DNA of 64,000 bases from Onthophagus taurus (taxonomy: Eukaryota > Arthropoda > Insecta > Coleoptera > Scarabaeidae): contig NW_027248941.1 of NCBI RefSeq assembly GCF_036711975.1, positions 1,054,001-1,118,000 on the forward strand, written 5' to 3'. Positions within the stretch are counted from its first letter, which is position 1, and the number at the start of each line of letters is the position of its first letter. Made by a program: the position numbers and the translations under genes. Positions 47,791 through 60,344 of this stretch are shown one piece after another. The notes beneath the pieces were generated by a model. That model was not told the DNA's origin. It saw nothing but the letters and a program-made list of their open reading frames with translations, and did not search any database.

Positions 47791-50700
47791 ATAAAGCACG
47801 TCAATTTTAAAAATTGAGGTCAAATTCGTAATCTAGATCAAAAATCCTTTTAAATGACACCAAACACGCTATGTTTATCTCAAAAGGTGTTTTTTTTTAA
47901 GATGGCGGCTTGATTTATCTAGAAATTGAGGTTAACTTTTCTAAAGTTAACGCATTAAAAAATTTTTACGTTAAAATTCGTTATCTACATTAAAAATCCT
48001 TTAAAATGACACCAAACACGCCATATTTATCTTAAAAAGTATTTTTCAAGATGGCGGATTGATTTATCTAGATATTAAGGTTAATTATTTTTAAAGATAA
48101 CCACATCGTGTTTGGACTTATTTAATAGGATTTTTTATATACAATAATAATTGAACATTAAAAAATGTTTTATTTCAAAAAAATCTAATTAAGTTGAGTT
48201 AAGTCATATTGAAATAATTATTTAAAACTTTTATGTTAAAATTCGTAATCTACATTAAAAACCCTTTAAAATGATACCAAACACGCCATATTTATCTCAA
48301 AATGATTTTTTTAATATGGCCGCTTGAATTATCTAGATATTAAGGTTAACTTTTTTATTTTTAAAGATAACCACACCATGTTTGGACTTATTTTATAGGA
48401 TTTTTTTATATACAATAATAATTTAACATTAAAAAATGTTTTACTTCAAAAAAGTTTAATTAAGTTGGGTTAAGTCATCTTGAAAAATATTTTTTTTAAA
48501 TTTTATGTTAAAATTCGTAATCTACATTATAAATCCTTTAAAATGATACCAAACACGCCATATTTAACTTAAAACGATTTTTTTTAAGATGGCGGCTTGA
48601 CTTATCTAGATATTAAGGTTAACTTTTTTATTTTTAAACATAACCACACCATGTTTGGACTTATTTTATAGGATTTTTTATATAGAATAATAATTTAACA
48701 TTAAAAAAATGTTTTACTTCAAAAAAATCTAATTAAGTTGAGTTAAGTCATATTGAAATAATTATTTAAAATTTTTATGTTAAAATTCGTAATCTACATT
48801 AAAAACCCTTTAAAATGACACCAAACACGCCATATTTATATTAAAAATTATTTTTCAAGATGGCGGATTGATTTATCTAGATATTAAGGTTCACTTTTTT
48901 ATTTTTAAAGATAACCACACCGTGTTTGGACTTATTTTATAGGATTTTTTATATAGAATAATAATTTAACATTAAAAAATGTTTTACTTCAAAAAAAATC
49001 TAATTAAGTTGAGTTGTCATCTCAAAAAATATTTTTTTTAAATTGTTTTGTTAATATTCGTTATCTGCATTAAAAATCCTTTAAAATGACATCAAACACG
49101 CTATGTTTACCTTAGAAAGTATTTTTCAAGATGGCCGCTTGAATTATCTAGATATTAAGGTTAATTTATTTTATTTTTAAAGATAACCACACCGTGTTTG
49201 GACTTATTTTATAGGATTTTTTATATACAATAATAATTTAACATTAAAAAATATTTTACTTGAAAAAAATGTAATTTCGATTGGGTTAAGTCATCTTGAA
49301 AAATACTTTTTTTCAATTTTTATGTTAATATTCGTTATCTATATTAAAAATCCTTTAAAATGATACCAAACACGCCATATTTATCTTAAAACGATTTTTT
49401 TTAAGATGGCGGCTTGACTTATCTAGATATTAAGGTTAACTTTTTTATTTTTAAAGATAACCACATCGTGTTTGGACTCATTTTAAAGGATTTTTCATAT
49501 TTAACAAAGATGTAGCATTAAAAAATGATTCACTTCAAAAGATTTAATTAAATTGGGTTAAGTCGCGTTAAAAAATATTTTTTTTTTAATTTTTATGTTA
49601 AAATTCGTAATCTACATTAAAAATCCTTTAAAATGACACCAAACACGCTATGTTTATCTTAAAAAGTATTTTTCAAGATGGCGGATTGATTTATATAGAT
49701 ATTAAGGTTAACTTTTTTATTTTTAAAGATAACCACACCGTGTTTGGACTTATTTTAAAGGATTTTTCATATACAATAATAATTTAACAATAAAAACTGT
49801 TTTACTTCAAAACAAATTTAATTAAGTTGGGTTAAGCCACCTTGAAAAAGATTTTTTTTAATTTTTATGTTAAAATTCATAATCTACATTAAAAATACTT
49901 TAATATGATACCAAACACGCCATATTTATCTCAAAACGATTTTTTTTAAGATGGCGGCTTGACTTATCTAGATATTAAAGTTAACTTTTTTATTGTAAAA
50001 GATAACCACATCGTGTTTGGACTTATTTTAAAGGATTTTTCATATACTATAAGAATTCATCATCAAAACAATTTTATTTCAAAAGATTTAATTAACTTGC
50101 GTTAAATCACCTTGAAATATATTTTTTTTTAATTTTTATGATAAAATTCATAATCTACATTAAAAATACTTTAAAATGACACCAAACACGCCATATTTAT
50201 CTCAAAACGATTTTTTTAAGATGGCGGCTTGACTTATCTAGATATTAAAGTTAACTTTTTTATTGTAAGAGATAACCACATCGTGTTTGGACTTATTTTA
50301 AAGGATTTTTCATATACTATAAGAATTCATCATCAAAACAATTTTACTTCAAAAGATTTAATTAACTTGCGTTAAATCACCTTGAAATATATTTTTTTTA
50401 AATTTTTATGATAAAATTCATAATCTTCATTAAAAATACTTTAAAATGACACCAAACACGCCATATTTATCTCAAAACGATTTTTTTAAGATGGCGGTTT
50501 GACTTATCTAGATATTAAAGTTAACTTTTTTATTGTAAGAGATAACCACATCGTGTTTGGACTTATTTTAAAGGATTTTTCATATACTATAAGAATTCAT
50601 CATCAAAAGATTTAATTAACTTGCGTTAAGTCACCTTGAAAAATATTTTTTTTTAATTTTATGTTAAAATTCATAATCTACATTAAAAATACTTTAAAAT

Positions 50701-52225
50701 GACACCAAACACGCCATATTGATCTCAAAACGATTTTTTTTAAAGATGGCGGCTTGATTTATCTAGATATTAAGGTTAACTTTTTTATTTTAAAAGTTAA
50801 CCCCGTCGTGTTTGGACTTATTTTAAAGGATTTTTCATATACTATAAGAATTCATCATCAAAACAATTTTACATCAAAAGATTTAATTAAGTTGCGTTAA
50901 GTCACCTTGTAAAATATTTTTTTTTTAATTTTTATGATAAAATTCATAATCTTCATTAAAAATGCTTTAAAATTACACCAAACACGCCATATTTATCTCA
51001 AAACGATTTTTTTAAAGATGGCGGCTTGATTTATCTAGATATTAAGGTTAACTTTTTTATTTTAAAAGTTAACCCCATCGTGTTTGGACTTATTTTAAAG
51101 GATTTTTCATATACTATAAGAATTCATCATTAAAACAATTTTACTTCAAAAGATTTAATTAAATTGCGTTGTCACCTTGAAAAATATTTTTTTTAAATTT
51201 TTATGTTAAAATTCATAATCTACATTAAAAATACTTTAAAATGACACCAAACACGCCATATTGATCTCAAAACGATTTTTTTTAAAGATGGCGGCTTGAT
51301 TTATCTAGATATTAAGGTTAACTTTTTTATTTTAAAAGTTAACCCCGTCGTGTTTGGACTTATTTTAAAGGATTTTTCATATACTATAAGAATTCATCAT
51401 CAAAACAATTTTACATCAAAAGATTTAATTAAGTTGCGTTAAGTCACCTTGTAAAATATTTTTTTTTTAATTTTTATGATAAAATTCATAATCTTCATTA
51501 AAAATGCTTTAAAATTACACCAAACACGCCATATTTATCTCAAAACGATTTTTTTAAAGATGGCGGCTTGATTTATCTAGATATTAAGGTTAACTTTTTT
51601 ATTTTAAAAGTTAACCCCATCGTGTTTGGACTTATTTTAAAGGATTTTTCATATACTATAAGAATTCATCATTAAAACAATTTTACTTCAAAAGATTTAA
51701 TTAAATTGCGTTGTCACCTTGAAAAATATTTTTTTTAAATTTTTATGTTAAAATTCATAATCTACATTAAAAATACTTTAAAATGACACCAAACACGCCA
51801 TATTGATCTCAAAACGATTTTTTTTAAAGATGGCGGCTAGATTTATCTAGATATTAAGGTTAACTTTTTTATTTTAAAAGTTAACCCCGTCGTGTTTGGG
51901 CTTATTTTAAAAGATTTTTTATAAGCAATAATAATTTGACATTAAAAAATGTTTTGCTTCAAAAAAATTTAATTAAGTTGGGTTAAGTCACCTTAAAAAA
52001 TATTTTTTTTAGATTTCTATGTTAAAAAATCTAAAAAAATCTTTTAAAATGACACAAAAATCGCCATATTTATCGCAAAACGATTTTTTTAAGATGGCGG
52101 CTTGATTTATCTAGATACTATGGTTAACTTTTTTTGTTTTTAAAGATAACCACACCGTGTTTGGACTTATTTTAAAGCACTTTTCATATACAATAATAAT
52201 CTCTTCATATAATTCGTATTAATTT
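47790..52225. repeat. 271-bp satellite between UQCRC1 and TMEM53, with 542-bp dimers
   Basis: About 16 units, with GTGTTTGGACTTA at about 48111, 48381, 48654, 48925, 49197, 49471, 49743, 50016, 50286, 50556, 50811, 51083, 51353, 51625, 51895 and 52160. The period is 270-274 bp (255 once). Each unit has ATGACACCAAACACGCCATA, AAGATGGCGGCTTGA, TTATCTAGATATTAAGGTTA and GATAACCACACCGTGTTTGG. From about 50640 to 51890 two unit types alternate, so 542-bp blocks are nearly identical (50811, 51353, 51895). No coding capacity. Confidence 0.92.
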
Positions 52226-52407
52226 AAACGAATTTCCTTAATGTAATAAATAAAAAATATGAAATTAGAATTTGAATGATTGGGAAAATAAAATTTTTTG
52301 AAGTTGGCACAAATAATTTGTTTTAAACATCAAATAAGACAAGTCGTAATGGAAGTGTTAGACGTCAGGTGGCGGGTGAGAATTGAATCGATTACCACCG
52401 TGGGGAC

Positions 52408-55400
52408 ATGCGCGCGCATTTCAAACGCAGAAACATGGCAGAACTAGACAACTTGGAGTATTACATCAAATTCCCGAACCCGAATTACAATTACACGCAA
52501 ACAACGAACGGCGACAGCGATTTCGTATTCGTTATCGACGAAAACAAAGTCCCCGTGATCCTTTTATTCGGCTGGGCCGGCTGTCAAGACAAATATCTCT
52601 CCAAGTATTCGCAAATCTACGAGGAGCGAGGGTAAGTCTTTCCAATCTTATTTATTCTCAACTAAGATAATAATCAAAATCGTTTTTTTTTTAGTTTAAT
52701 CACTCTTCGATATACGGCGCCCGTGAAATGCCTGTTTTGGAAACGTTATCAAATGATACAAATCGGACAAAAAATCGTCAAACTACTCATCGATTTAAAC
52801 TTTGAAAGTCATCCCATCGTCGTGCATTGCTTCTCGAATGGGGGGGCTTTTTTGTATCAAAATTTTTCTTCCGCTTTATCGAAAAGCCCAAAACCGTTAC
52901 AGGCAAGAACAAATTGTTTTAATTTTTTTTTTATTTCGTCAATCTGATCTAGTTTCAATATTGATAGACGTTTTAATAAACGTGAATTCATTTGACCTTC
53001 GAGATCTTTTAAAAATAGATTGATTTTAATTTATATATACATATTATATATATAAGAGCATGTATATATAACGATATGATATATATATATAACTTTAGAG
53101 GATTATATCACCTCGTCTTCAAGCGACCTCGTCGGTTTGAGGGTAAATTTCATCTAATAAGACACTTGATATCTTTATTAAGATGAATGAACGATTTCGC
53201 TTCAAGTCGCCGAGGCACGAAATTGCACTTTCTAAGTTTTATTTAAGCCAAAGTCACTTGCTACCTAAGCATCATGGAAGCAGCAATTGTAGTGCTTCGG
53301 TCGCAAGTGACCTCGACTCAATTTAAAACTTAACTTAATTGATGCTAAAAAAAATTTCAAAAACAGATAAAAGCTTCTAACTTGCTTTATTGTAAATATA
53401 AATCGGAACCGGTTTCGGAATCAACGTTCCATCATCAGCCGAAAGCTAATAAGAATTAAAAAAATAATTAAAAATAAAAACTAATATTAAAATAGGACAA
53501 CAACTTACTGTCAGAGAAACTAATAGGCGAGAACGGTAAGTTGTTGTCCTATTTTATTATTAGTGTTTGTTTTTAATTATTTTTTTATTTCTTATTAGCT
53601 TTCAGCTGATGATGGAACGTTGATTCCGAAACCGGTTTCGATTTATACAGGGTGACATAGAAAAAAGTACATTGCATAGTGCCACACAATAGAGGATACT
53701 AAAATAAGAAAAAAAGTTCCTATGAACATGGGTCCGCAAGGCCTACGGTTAAAAGATACGGGGTGTTGAATTTAAATTTTTTTTTATTTATTTGCAAAAG
53801 CAATGATAAATACTTCAACAATTAAATTTTAATGGTATCATGAAAAATATGATTAATTAAAACAAAACATTAAGTTTTTAGAAGATGTTCAAATTTCGTT
53901 CATATTTGAATTTAGCATGATAAAAAACCCCTGTATACCACATTTTATCCATTTTTTGCGTCTCTGGCTAAAGATATACAAAAAAAAACCCAAAAAAAAA
54001 ATACATACTGTTCATAGGAACTTTTTTTCTTATTTTAGTGTCCTTTATTGTGTGGCACTATGCAATGTACTTTTTTCTATGTCACCCTGTATATTACAAT
54101 AAAGCAAGTTAGAAGTTTTTATCTGTTTTTGAAATTTTTTTTATATTTGTCACTTGCAACATGGATAATTGGTTAAATTAATTGATACTGTTTCATAAAG
54201 GCATAGTTTAAGACGGAAAGTGTACGATGGTGTGTTATTAATTAAACCGAGAAATTTCATTTGATATCATATTATTACAATTTATATATACAGGGTGGTT
54301 CATTTTTTAATCGAGAAACTTTGCTAGGATGTAGTACTTGTAAAATATATTTTTTATTTCGGCTTTGAAATTTGAAATTTCGAATGTATGTACTACTGAT
54401 TACCGTGATTTTTTTTATAAGATCTTTTTAACGCCATAAAATTTTAAGATAAAAAAATATGGGTTGTAAAGCTCATTCTTTAGTGGTACTTTTTGTCTCT
54501 TTAATATTTATGCCATGTATAAATATTTTTTTTTAGAATATTTAGCCATGTACCGCTATGTTGAGCTAATATTATTCTAAAAGTTGGTTGATGATTTTTG
54601 ACTGTTATTAAGCAAGAGTATCAATTTTTTAATATTGTTTAAAACAACGTAATTTGTTAGAGAGACATTCACATAGTTGTGCTTTACAGTACAATGTAGC
54701 ATATTATATTTTTTTACGCTAAAACTATCATCTTTAAAGAAAAAACCAAAGAGACAAAAAAGTACCAATAATGAATAAGCTTTACAACCCATATTTTTTT
54801 ATGTTAATATTCCATGGCGTTAAAAAGTTGTTATAAAAAAATCAAAGCGGATGTGAATTTCATCCTCTTAGAGGGCGCTAGGGAAGTTTAAGGTATCTTT
54901 GAAAATAAGGTATTAATCAGTAGGACAAACATACAAAATTTCAAATTCTACGGTTTACTTATACTCGAAATAAAAGATAAAATGTAAATTTTTGGCTCAA
55001 TTGTGACTATAAAAAACTTGTTATTTTGCTAATTACTAGGTCCTAGTAAAGTTTCCTGATTAAAAATTGACCCACCTTATACAGGGTGTGTCAAATGTCT
55101 AGAATATAGCCAATAACATCGCCATTTGTGGTTTTAAAGACAAAATTCTTTATTAATTATGGCGCATTTTTTGACGATACTTGCTTGTTTACATTGTTCT
55201 TTGTTTCGTTGCTATGGCAACCAACATTATTATTTCTTTTGCATACTTTAATAGAGGATAAGTCCCTCTATGCGATGAACATATCAAATCATATGGTGCT
55301 TCCGGTGCTAATTTTTTTTTTAAATATTTTGGATATTGTGGATTGCGTAATTTGTGTATCCAGGTTTTTATTCCATACATTATTAATATTTGGATTCTTT

Positions 55401-58400
55401 GTCGTTCGCTTAATTGCGCCATATTTGTTTAAACTGTCAATTTTTTGACATTTAAAGCTGTAAACGGCGTTATTTCGGCGCCTACTTTGATTGTAATTAG
55501 TTGATTATGAATTGATATGTTCATCGCGTAGAGGGACTTATCATCTCTCTATCAAAGTATGCATCCCATTTAAAATAACAATGTTGGTTGCCATAGCAAC
55601 GAAACAAAAAACAATACAAACAAGCAAATAACGCCAAAAAATGCGCCATGATTAATAGGGCACGGAAGTTTTGTAACAAAATGATACGATTTCCCCCCTC
55701 CACTTGTTCTCATTGGCTAGTTTTTTTGGATTTGTTTTCTAGGAAGCCAGAGATTAAGTGGAGGGGGGAAATCGTATCGTTTTGTTACAAAAGTTTCGTG
55801 CCTTAATGATTAATGAAGTTCTTTAAAACCACAAATGGCGAAGTTATTGACTATATTCCAGACATTTGACACACCTGTATACAGAGTGTACAAAAAGTAT
55901 GGAATAATGATTCTACAGCCTAAGCTTCAACTTGTATTAAAAAAAGTTTTAAACAAAAGTTACTTGAAACTATTTTCCGCATATCTTGGCGTAGAAATAA
56001 AATAAAAATGATGACGGCAGTCTGAGTTACGACATGGTGAGTGTGTTTTTAAATGGAACACCCTGTATATTTTAAGTTTTTTGGATTCCTTTGAACAAGG
56101 TGTTGCCCATTTACCACAGTTAGCGACAAAGATGTTTGGAGTCGGTATAAGCTCCGCCCATCCCTGTGACGTCAAGGCTTAGGTTGTGTATTCCATAATG
56201 ACGTCATAATTTGGTTGTCGCTAAGTCAAATCTTTTTAAATAAAAGTTTCAATATCTCGAAAACTATGCAGTTTAAAGCATTAAAACCTTATGGCATTTT
56301 GCAACACCTTGTCAATAGGAATCCAACAAACCTTAAAATATACAGGTGTTCCATTTAAAAAACACACTCACCATGTCGTAACTCGGACTGCCGTCATCAT
56401 TTTTATTTTATTTCTACGCCAAGATATGGGGAAAATAGTTTCAAGTAACTTTTTTTAATATAAGTTGAAGTTTAGGCTGTAGAACCATTATTCCATACTT
56501 TTTGTACACCTGTATAACCACTAGTCAAAAATGACATTATTCGAAAGCTTATTTTACTCTGCATCAATATTGAATTTCATTTGTATACTGGCACAAGGAA
56601 ATTAAAAAATTGATAATTTAAAAAAATGGTGCCTACAAAATTTGTTCCTTGTTTAATTCTGAACAAGTTTTATTTGAAAAATATTTTGATACAAACAATA
56701 TTTAGGAAGATAATCGTGATTTTGATTTTTTGTACTGTTCAGAGGGAAATTAAAAAATTGAAAATTTAAAAAAATGATGCCTACAAAACTTGTTCCTTGT
56801 CTAATTCTTAACAAGTTTTATTTGAAAAATATTTTGGTACAAACAATATTTCGGAAAATAACCTTAAATTTCATTTCTATACTATTCAGTGGGAAATTAA
56901 AAAATTGATAATTTAAAAAAATGGTGCCTACAAACGTTGTTCCTTGTTTAATTCTTAACAAGTTTTATTTGAAAAATATTTTGATACAAACAGTATTTCG
57001 GAAAATAACCTTAATTTTAATTTCTATACTATTCAGAGGGAAATTAAAAAATTGATAATATTAAAAAATGGTGCCTACAAAAGTTGTTCCTTGTTTAATT
57101 CTTAACAAGTTTTATTTGAAAAATATTTTGATACAAACAATATTTAGGAAGATATCCTTAAATTTCATTTCTATACTATTCAGAGGGAAATTAAAAGATT
57201 GATAATTTTAAAAAATGGTGCCTACAAAAGTTGTTCTTTGTTTAATTCTTAACAAGTTTCATTTGAAAAATATTTTGATACAAACAATATTTAGGAAGAT
57301 ATCCTTAAATTTCATTTTTATACTATTCAGAGGGAAATTAAAAAATTGATAATTTTAAAAAATGGTGCCTACAAACGTTGTTCCTGGTTTAATTCTTAAC
57401 AAGTTTTATTTGAAAAATATTTTGATACAAACAATATTTCGGAAAATAATCTTAAATTTCATTTCTATACTATTCAGAGGGAAATTAAAAAATTGATAAT
57501 TTTAAAAAATGGTGCCTACAAAACTTGTTCCTTGTTTAATTCTTAACAAGTTTTATTTGAAAAATATTTTGATACAAACAATATTTAGGAAGATATCCTT
57601 AAATTTCATTTCTATACTATTCAGAGGGAAATTAAAAAATTGATAATTTTAAAAAATGGTGCCTACAAAAGTTGTTCCTTGTTTAATTCTTAACAAGTTT
57701 TATTTGAAAAATATTTTGATACAAACAATATTTCGGAAGATATGCTCAAATTTCATTTCTATACTATTCAGAGGGAAATTAAAAAATTGATAATTTTAAA
57801 AAATGGTGCCTACAAACGTTGTTCCTTGTTTAATTCTAAACAAGTTTTATTTGAAAAATATTTTGATACAAACAATAATTAGGAAGATAATCTCAAATTT
57901 ATTAATTACTCTACTATTCAGAGGGAAATTAAAAAATTGAAAATTTTAAAAAATGGTGCCTACAAACGTTGTTCCTTGATTAATTCTGAACAAGTTTTAT
58001 TTGAAAAATTTTTTGATACAATCAATATTTAAGAAGATAATCTTAAATTTATTATTACTATACTATTCAGAGGGAAATTAAAAAATTGAAAATTTAAAAA
58101 AATGGTGCCTACAAACGTTGTTCCTTGTTTAATTCTAAACAAGTTTTATTTGAAAAATATTTTGATACAAACAATATTTAGGAAGATATCCTTAAATTTC
58201 ATTTCTATACTATTCAGAGGAAAATTAAAAAATTGATAACTTTAAAAAATGATGCCTACAAACGTTGTTCTTTGTTTAATTCTAAACAAGTTTTATTTGA
58301 AAAATATTTTGATACAAACAATATTTCGGAAGATAACCTTGAATTTCATTTTTATACTATTCAGAGGGAAATTAAAAAAATGATAATTTTAAAAAATGTT

Positions 58401-59179
58401 GCCTACAAACGTTGTTCCTTGTTTAATTCTGAACAAGTTTTATTTGAAATTTTTTTGATACAATCAATATTCAGGAAGATAATCTTAAATTTATTACCAT
58501 ACTGTTCACAGGGAAATTAAAAAATTTATTATTTTAAAGAAATATTATGATAAAAGTAATCAAAAATAATAAAATAAGCTTTTGAATCATATACATATAA
58601 TTTTTTTTTAGATTAAGGGTGTAATAGTGGATTCAGCACCCGGAAAACGTCGTCTTGGAAGTTTATATCGAGCAATTTCGAATATAATAGGAGGAACCTT
58701 TTGGTACAACCTTCCAATGTCGATTTTAATAACGATCGTTTGCTCCATAATGTGGATTTACGAGGTAAAAAAATTTAATTATGTAATAACAACCTCAATT
58801 TTATTATAAAATAATTGATTTGACCAGATTTTATCGTCTCTTTTAAAACCGGGGTGCTCCATCCAATCGGATCCGTTCGAAATATTGAAAAAAGAAAAAA
58901 ATACCTGGCCGCAACATTTTATTTACTCAAAAGCCGACGTTTTGATTCCATATCAGGTTGTTGCAAATTCCCAAATTTAATTAAATTAAATAATTAATGT
59001 ATGTTTTTTTTTAGGATATTGAATACTTTGCTGATTATCGCGAAAACGTTGGGGTTAATGTGACTCGATTGTGTTACGAAGATAGTCCTCACGTTAAACA
59101 TTACACTCATAATAAAGAATCTTATGTGAACAGCGTGTGCAATTTCATAAATAAATGCTTGAGTAATGGTAGAAATTAA
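52408..59179 (+). CDS. TMEM53: TMEM53 (DUF829, nuclear-envelope transmembrane protein)
   Basis: Five exons in phase: 52408-52631, 52695-52902, 58612-58764, 58828-58956 and 59015-59179, giving 292 aa (283 aa from the ATG at 52435, close to human at 277). TMEM53 is a DUF829 alpha/beta-hydrolase-like protein of the nuclear envelope reported to limit BMP-SMAD signalling. [43 protein letters not shown] and VIVDSAPG are the conserved segments; CFSNGG holds the nucleophile-elbow serine. A hydrophobic stretch ([15 protein letters not shown]) follows. The histidine near the C-terminus is in SPHVKHY. Intron 2 (5.7 kb, repeats) has a GC donor, CAG/GCAAGA. The second ATG has the better context (ACATGG). 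Confidence 0.92.
53095..53345. repeat. decayed copies of the GC-rich box
   Basis: CACCTCGTCTTCAAGCGACC, TCGCCGAGGCACG and GTGCTTCGGTCGCAAGTGAC at about 53110, 53209 and 53295 are weakened versions of the box found in the 92-bp and 184-bp satellites. Flanks are unrelated to those arrays. Confidence 0.5.
53349..54140. mobile_element. long foldback element with an inserted mariner-type MITE
   Basis: Left arm 53349-53510 pairs with a right arm at 53530-53647 that resumes at 54092-54140: TTTCAAAAACAGATAAAAGC, AACCGGTTTCGGAATCAACG and GGACAACAACTTAC against their complements. The right arm is split by a MITE at 53648-54089 whose ends CAGGGTGACATAG and CTATGTCACCCTG are inverted, flanked by TA (53646-53647 and 54090-54091). 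A TA target is typical of Tc1/mariner elements. The MITE itself has inverted arms of about 90 bp. No coding capacity. Confidence 0.85.
54286..55078. mobile_element. foldback MITE, CAGGGTGG ends
   Basis: Ends TACAGGGTGGTTCATTTTTT and AAAAATTGACCCACCTTATA are imperfect inverted repeats that continue inward (AAACTTTGCTAGGA against TCCTAGTAAAGTTT). A second inner pair, GTTGTAAAGCTCATTCTTTA at 54474 against GAATAAGCTTTACAACCCAT near 54773, shows that most of its length is palindromic. Flanked by TA. Confidence 0.75.
55079..55880. mobile_element. mariner-type foldback with transposase fragment and a second foldback inside
   Basis: Ends CAGGGTGTGTCAAATGTC and GACATTTGACACACCTG lie inside TA. The arms match over long stretches (ACCACAAATGGCGA, GTTGCTATGGCAACCAACAT, CTCTATGCGATGAACATATC). 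On the minus strand from 55422 a frame begins [17 protein letters not shown], which resembles the N-terminal helix-turn-helix of mariner-like transposases. It is truncated. A separate foldback at about 55658-55802 (GGCACGGAAGTTTTGTAACA against its complement) has inserted into the right arm. Confidence 0.75.
55877..56517. mobile_element. foldback element abutting the previous one
   Basis: Nearly full-length inverted arms. GTGTACAAAAAGTATGGAAT, GATGACGGCAGTCTGAGTTA and ATGGAACACCCTGTATATTT on the left match reversed copies at about 56320-56515. The middle (56100-56250) is unpaired and holds no coding frame. It begins within a few bases of the previous element. Confidence 0.8.
56560..58545. repeat. 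147-bp satellite in TMEM53 intron 2
   Basis: Thirteen units with GCCTACAAA at 56631, 56779, 56926, 57073, 57220, 57367, 57514, 57661, 57808, 57958, 58107, 58254 and 58401. Nine of the twelve intervals are exactly 147 bp; the others are 148, 149 and 150. Each unit reads CTATTCAGAGGGAAATTAAA, AATGGTGCCTACAAA, TTGTTCCTTGTTTAATTCT and CAAGTTTTATTTGAAAAATA. It lies just before the acceptor of TMEM53 exon 3 at 58612. Confidence 0.93.
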
Positions 59180-59923
59180 TAAATGAATAAACTCGGTTAT
59201 TAAACGTAATTGAGGAGTAAATTAATGGGAATTAAAGCACTAATTATAATTATTAGGGAATAAATATTTCTTCTTTTGCCAATTCAAGTTGCACAAAAAA
59301 GTTGATTAAGAAGAAATGCTAAAGCTTGGACCGCTTCGTTCTATTAAAACAAGTTTGTGGTTAAAAGGATTATTAATAAATGAATTAATTAAAACAACCT
59401 AAGCTTACAATAAAGAAATGTATATTATTTTTTAAACATCTTGAAATATTTAATCCTTTTGTGTTCCTACTTCCTGTTTTTATTTTTGTTTAATATTTTT
59501 TAAGTCTAAGCGGAAAATAATTAAATTAATACACACATCACACTAATTCGTGATTTAACCTAATCAACTTTCTTAGTATGTACAAAAATTTATATATACC
59601 ATCATATCGGATCTCGGGGTGATTCTCTTTATTTTTATTATTATTATTATAATTATTACTATCTTTAATTAAATTAATAATAATTAATTTACATTGTTTT
59701 CCACTAAATAAATCACAAACGGCGTTATTAAACGAAGATATAAAATAAATTTTATAATGCTAAAGTAAAATGAAGTAACTGGAAATCTCTAGAACGAAAT
59801 CGACGTGTTTTCGAATAACTCTTTTTAACGAAGGTTAAAAAATGAGAACTTAAAATGTATATTAAAAAATCCTACCTTTACTGTTCTTTAACTTTTTTTT
59901 CGAACCCGGACGCACTTTTTTTT
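59180..59923. other. intergenic stretch
   Basis: 3' UTR of TMEM53 and the convergent 3' UTR of the minus-strand gene at 59924. AT-rich with ATTATT runs near 59630-59690. No coding signal is seen. Confidence 0.45.
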
Positions 59924-60007
59924 TCACTTAAACAGCGACGCAAACTCGGTGTCCAAAAGCACGTCGTCGGATAACACTTCGCTTAATGAATTGTCGTCGA
60001 AAATTAC
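59924..60007 (-). CDS. terminal coding exon of an unrecognised minus-strand gene
   Basis: A good acceptor (TTTGTTGCAG on the minus strand) is followed in phase 0 by 27 codons and TGA at 59924-59926. The peptide VIFDDNSLSEVLSDDVLL and then DTEFASLFK is acidic with spaced leucines, as in some transcription activation tails; this is only a resemblance. GC-rich codon use against the AT-rich background supports coding. The upstream exons would lie beyond the repeats at 60.1-64 kb. Confidence 0.5.
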   Translation of the reverse strand, partial: VIFDDNSLSEVLSDDVLLDTEFASLFK

Positions 60008-60117
60008 CTGCAACAAACAATTATTTTTATTTAAATCAGATATAACAAATTTATTCGCTTTTCGATGATAAAATCCAGTCAATTACGAAACGTTTCTTTT
60101 TAGTATTAATATGTTAT

Positions 60118-60344
60118 TAGAGAAACCGAGGCAGCAGAGTTGCCGAGGCAGTAGCTTAGGTATTACATCTCAAAGCAATCAGGAAATGTTCCTCTTTAGT
60201 AGTAATGTATTACCAGCAACCGAGGCAGCAGAGCTGCCGAGGCAGTAGCTTAGGTATTACATCTCAAAGCAATCAGAAAATGTCCCTCTTTAGTAGTAAT
60301 GCATTACCAGCAACCGAGGCGGCAAAGCTGTCGAGGCAGTAGTT
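60118..60344. repeat. 95-bp satellite, left part
   Basis: Three units of CCGAGGCAGCAGAGCTGCCG with AGGCAGTAGCTTAGGTATTA at about 60126, 60220 and 60315. It is the same family as at 28.6-29.25 kb in reverse, and continues at 62.93 kb beyond the retrotransposon. Confidence 0.85.

Noticed and set aside
55128..55448. 106-codon hydrophobic plus-strand frame
   Set aside because: It lies in an arm of the mariner-type foldback; the opposite strand carries the recognisable transposase start.
58233..58520. 95-codon frame in the 147-bp repeat
   Set aside because: 147 is a multiple of three, so repeats stay in frame by chance; the translation is low complexity and the frame is closed in most sister units.
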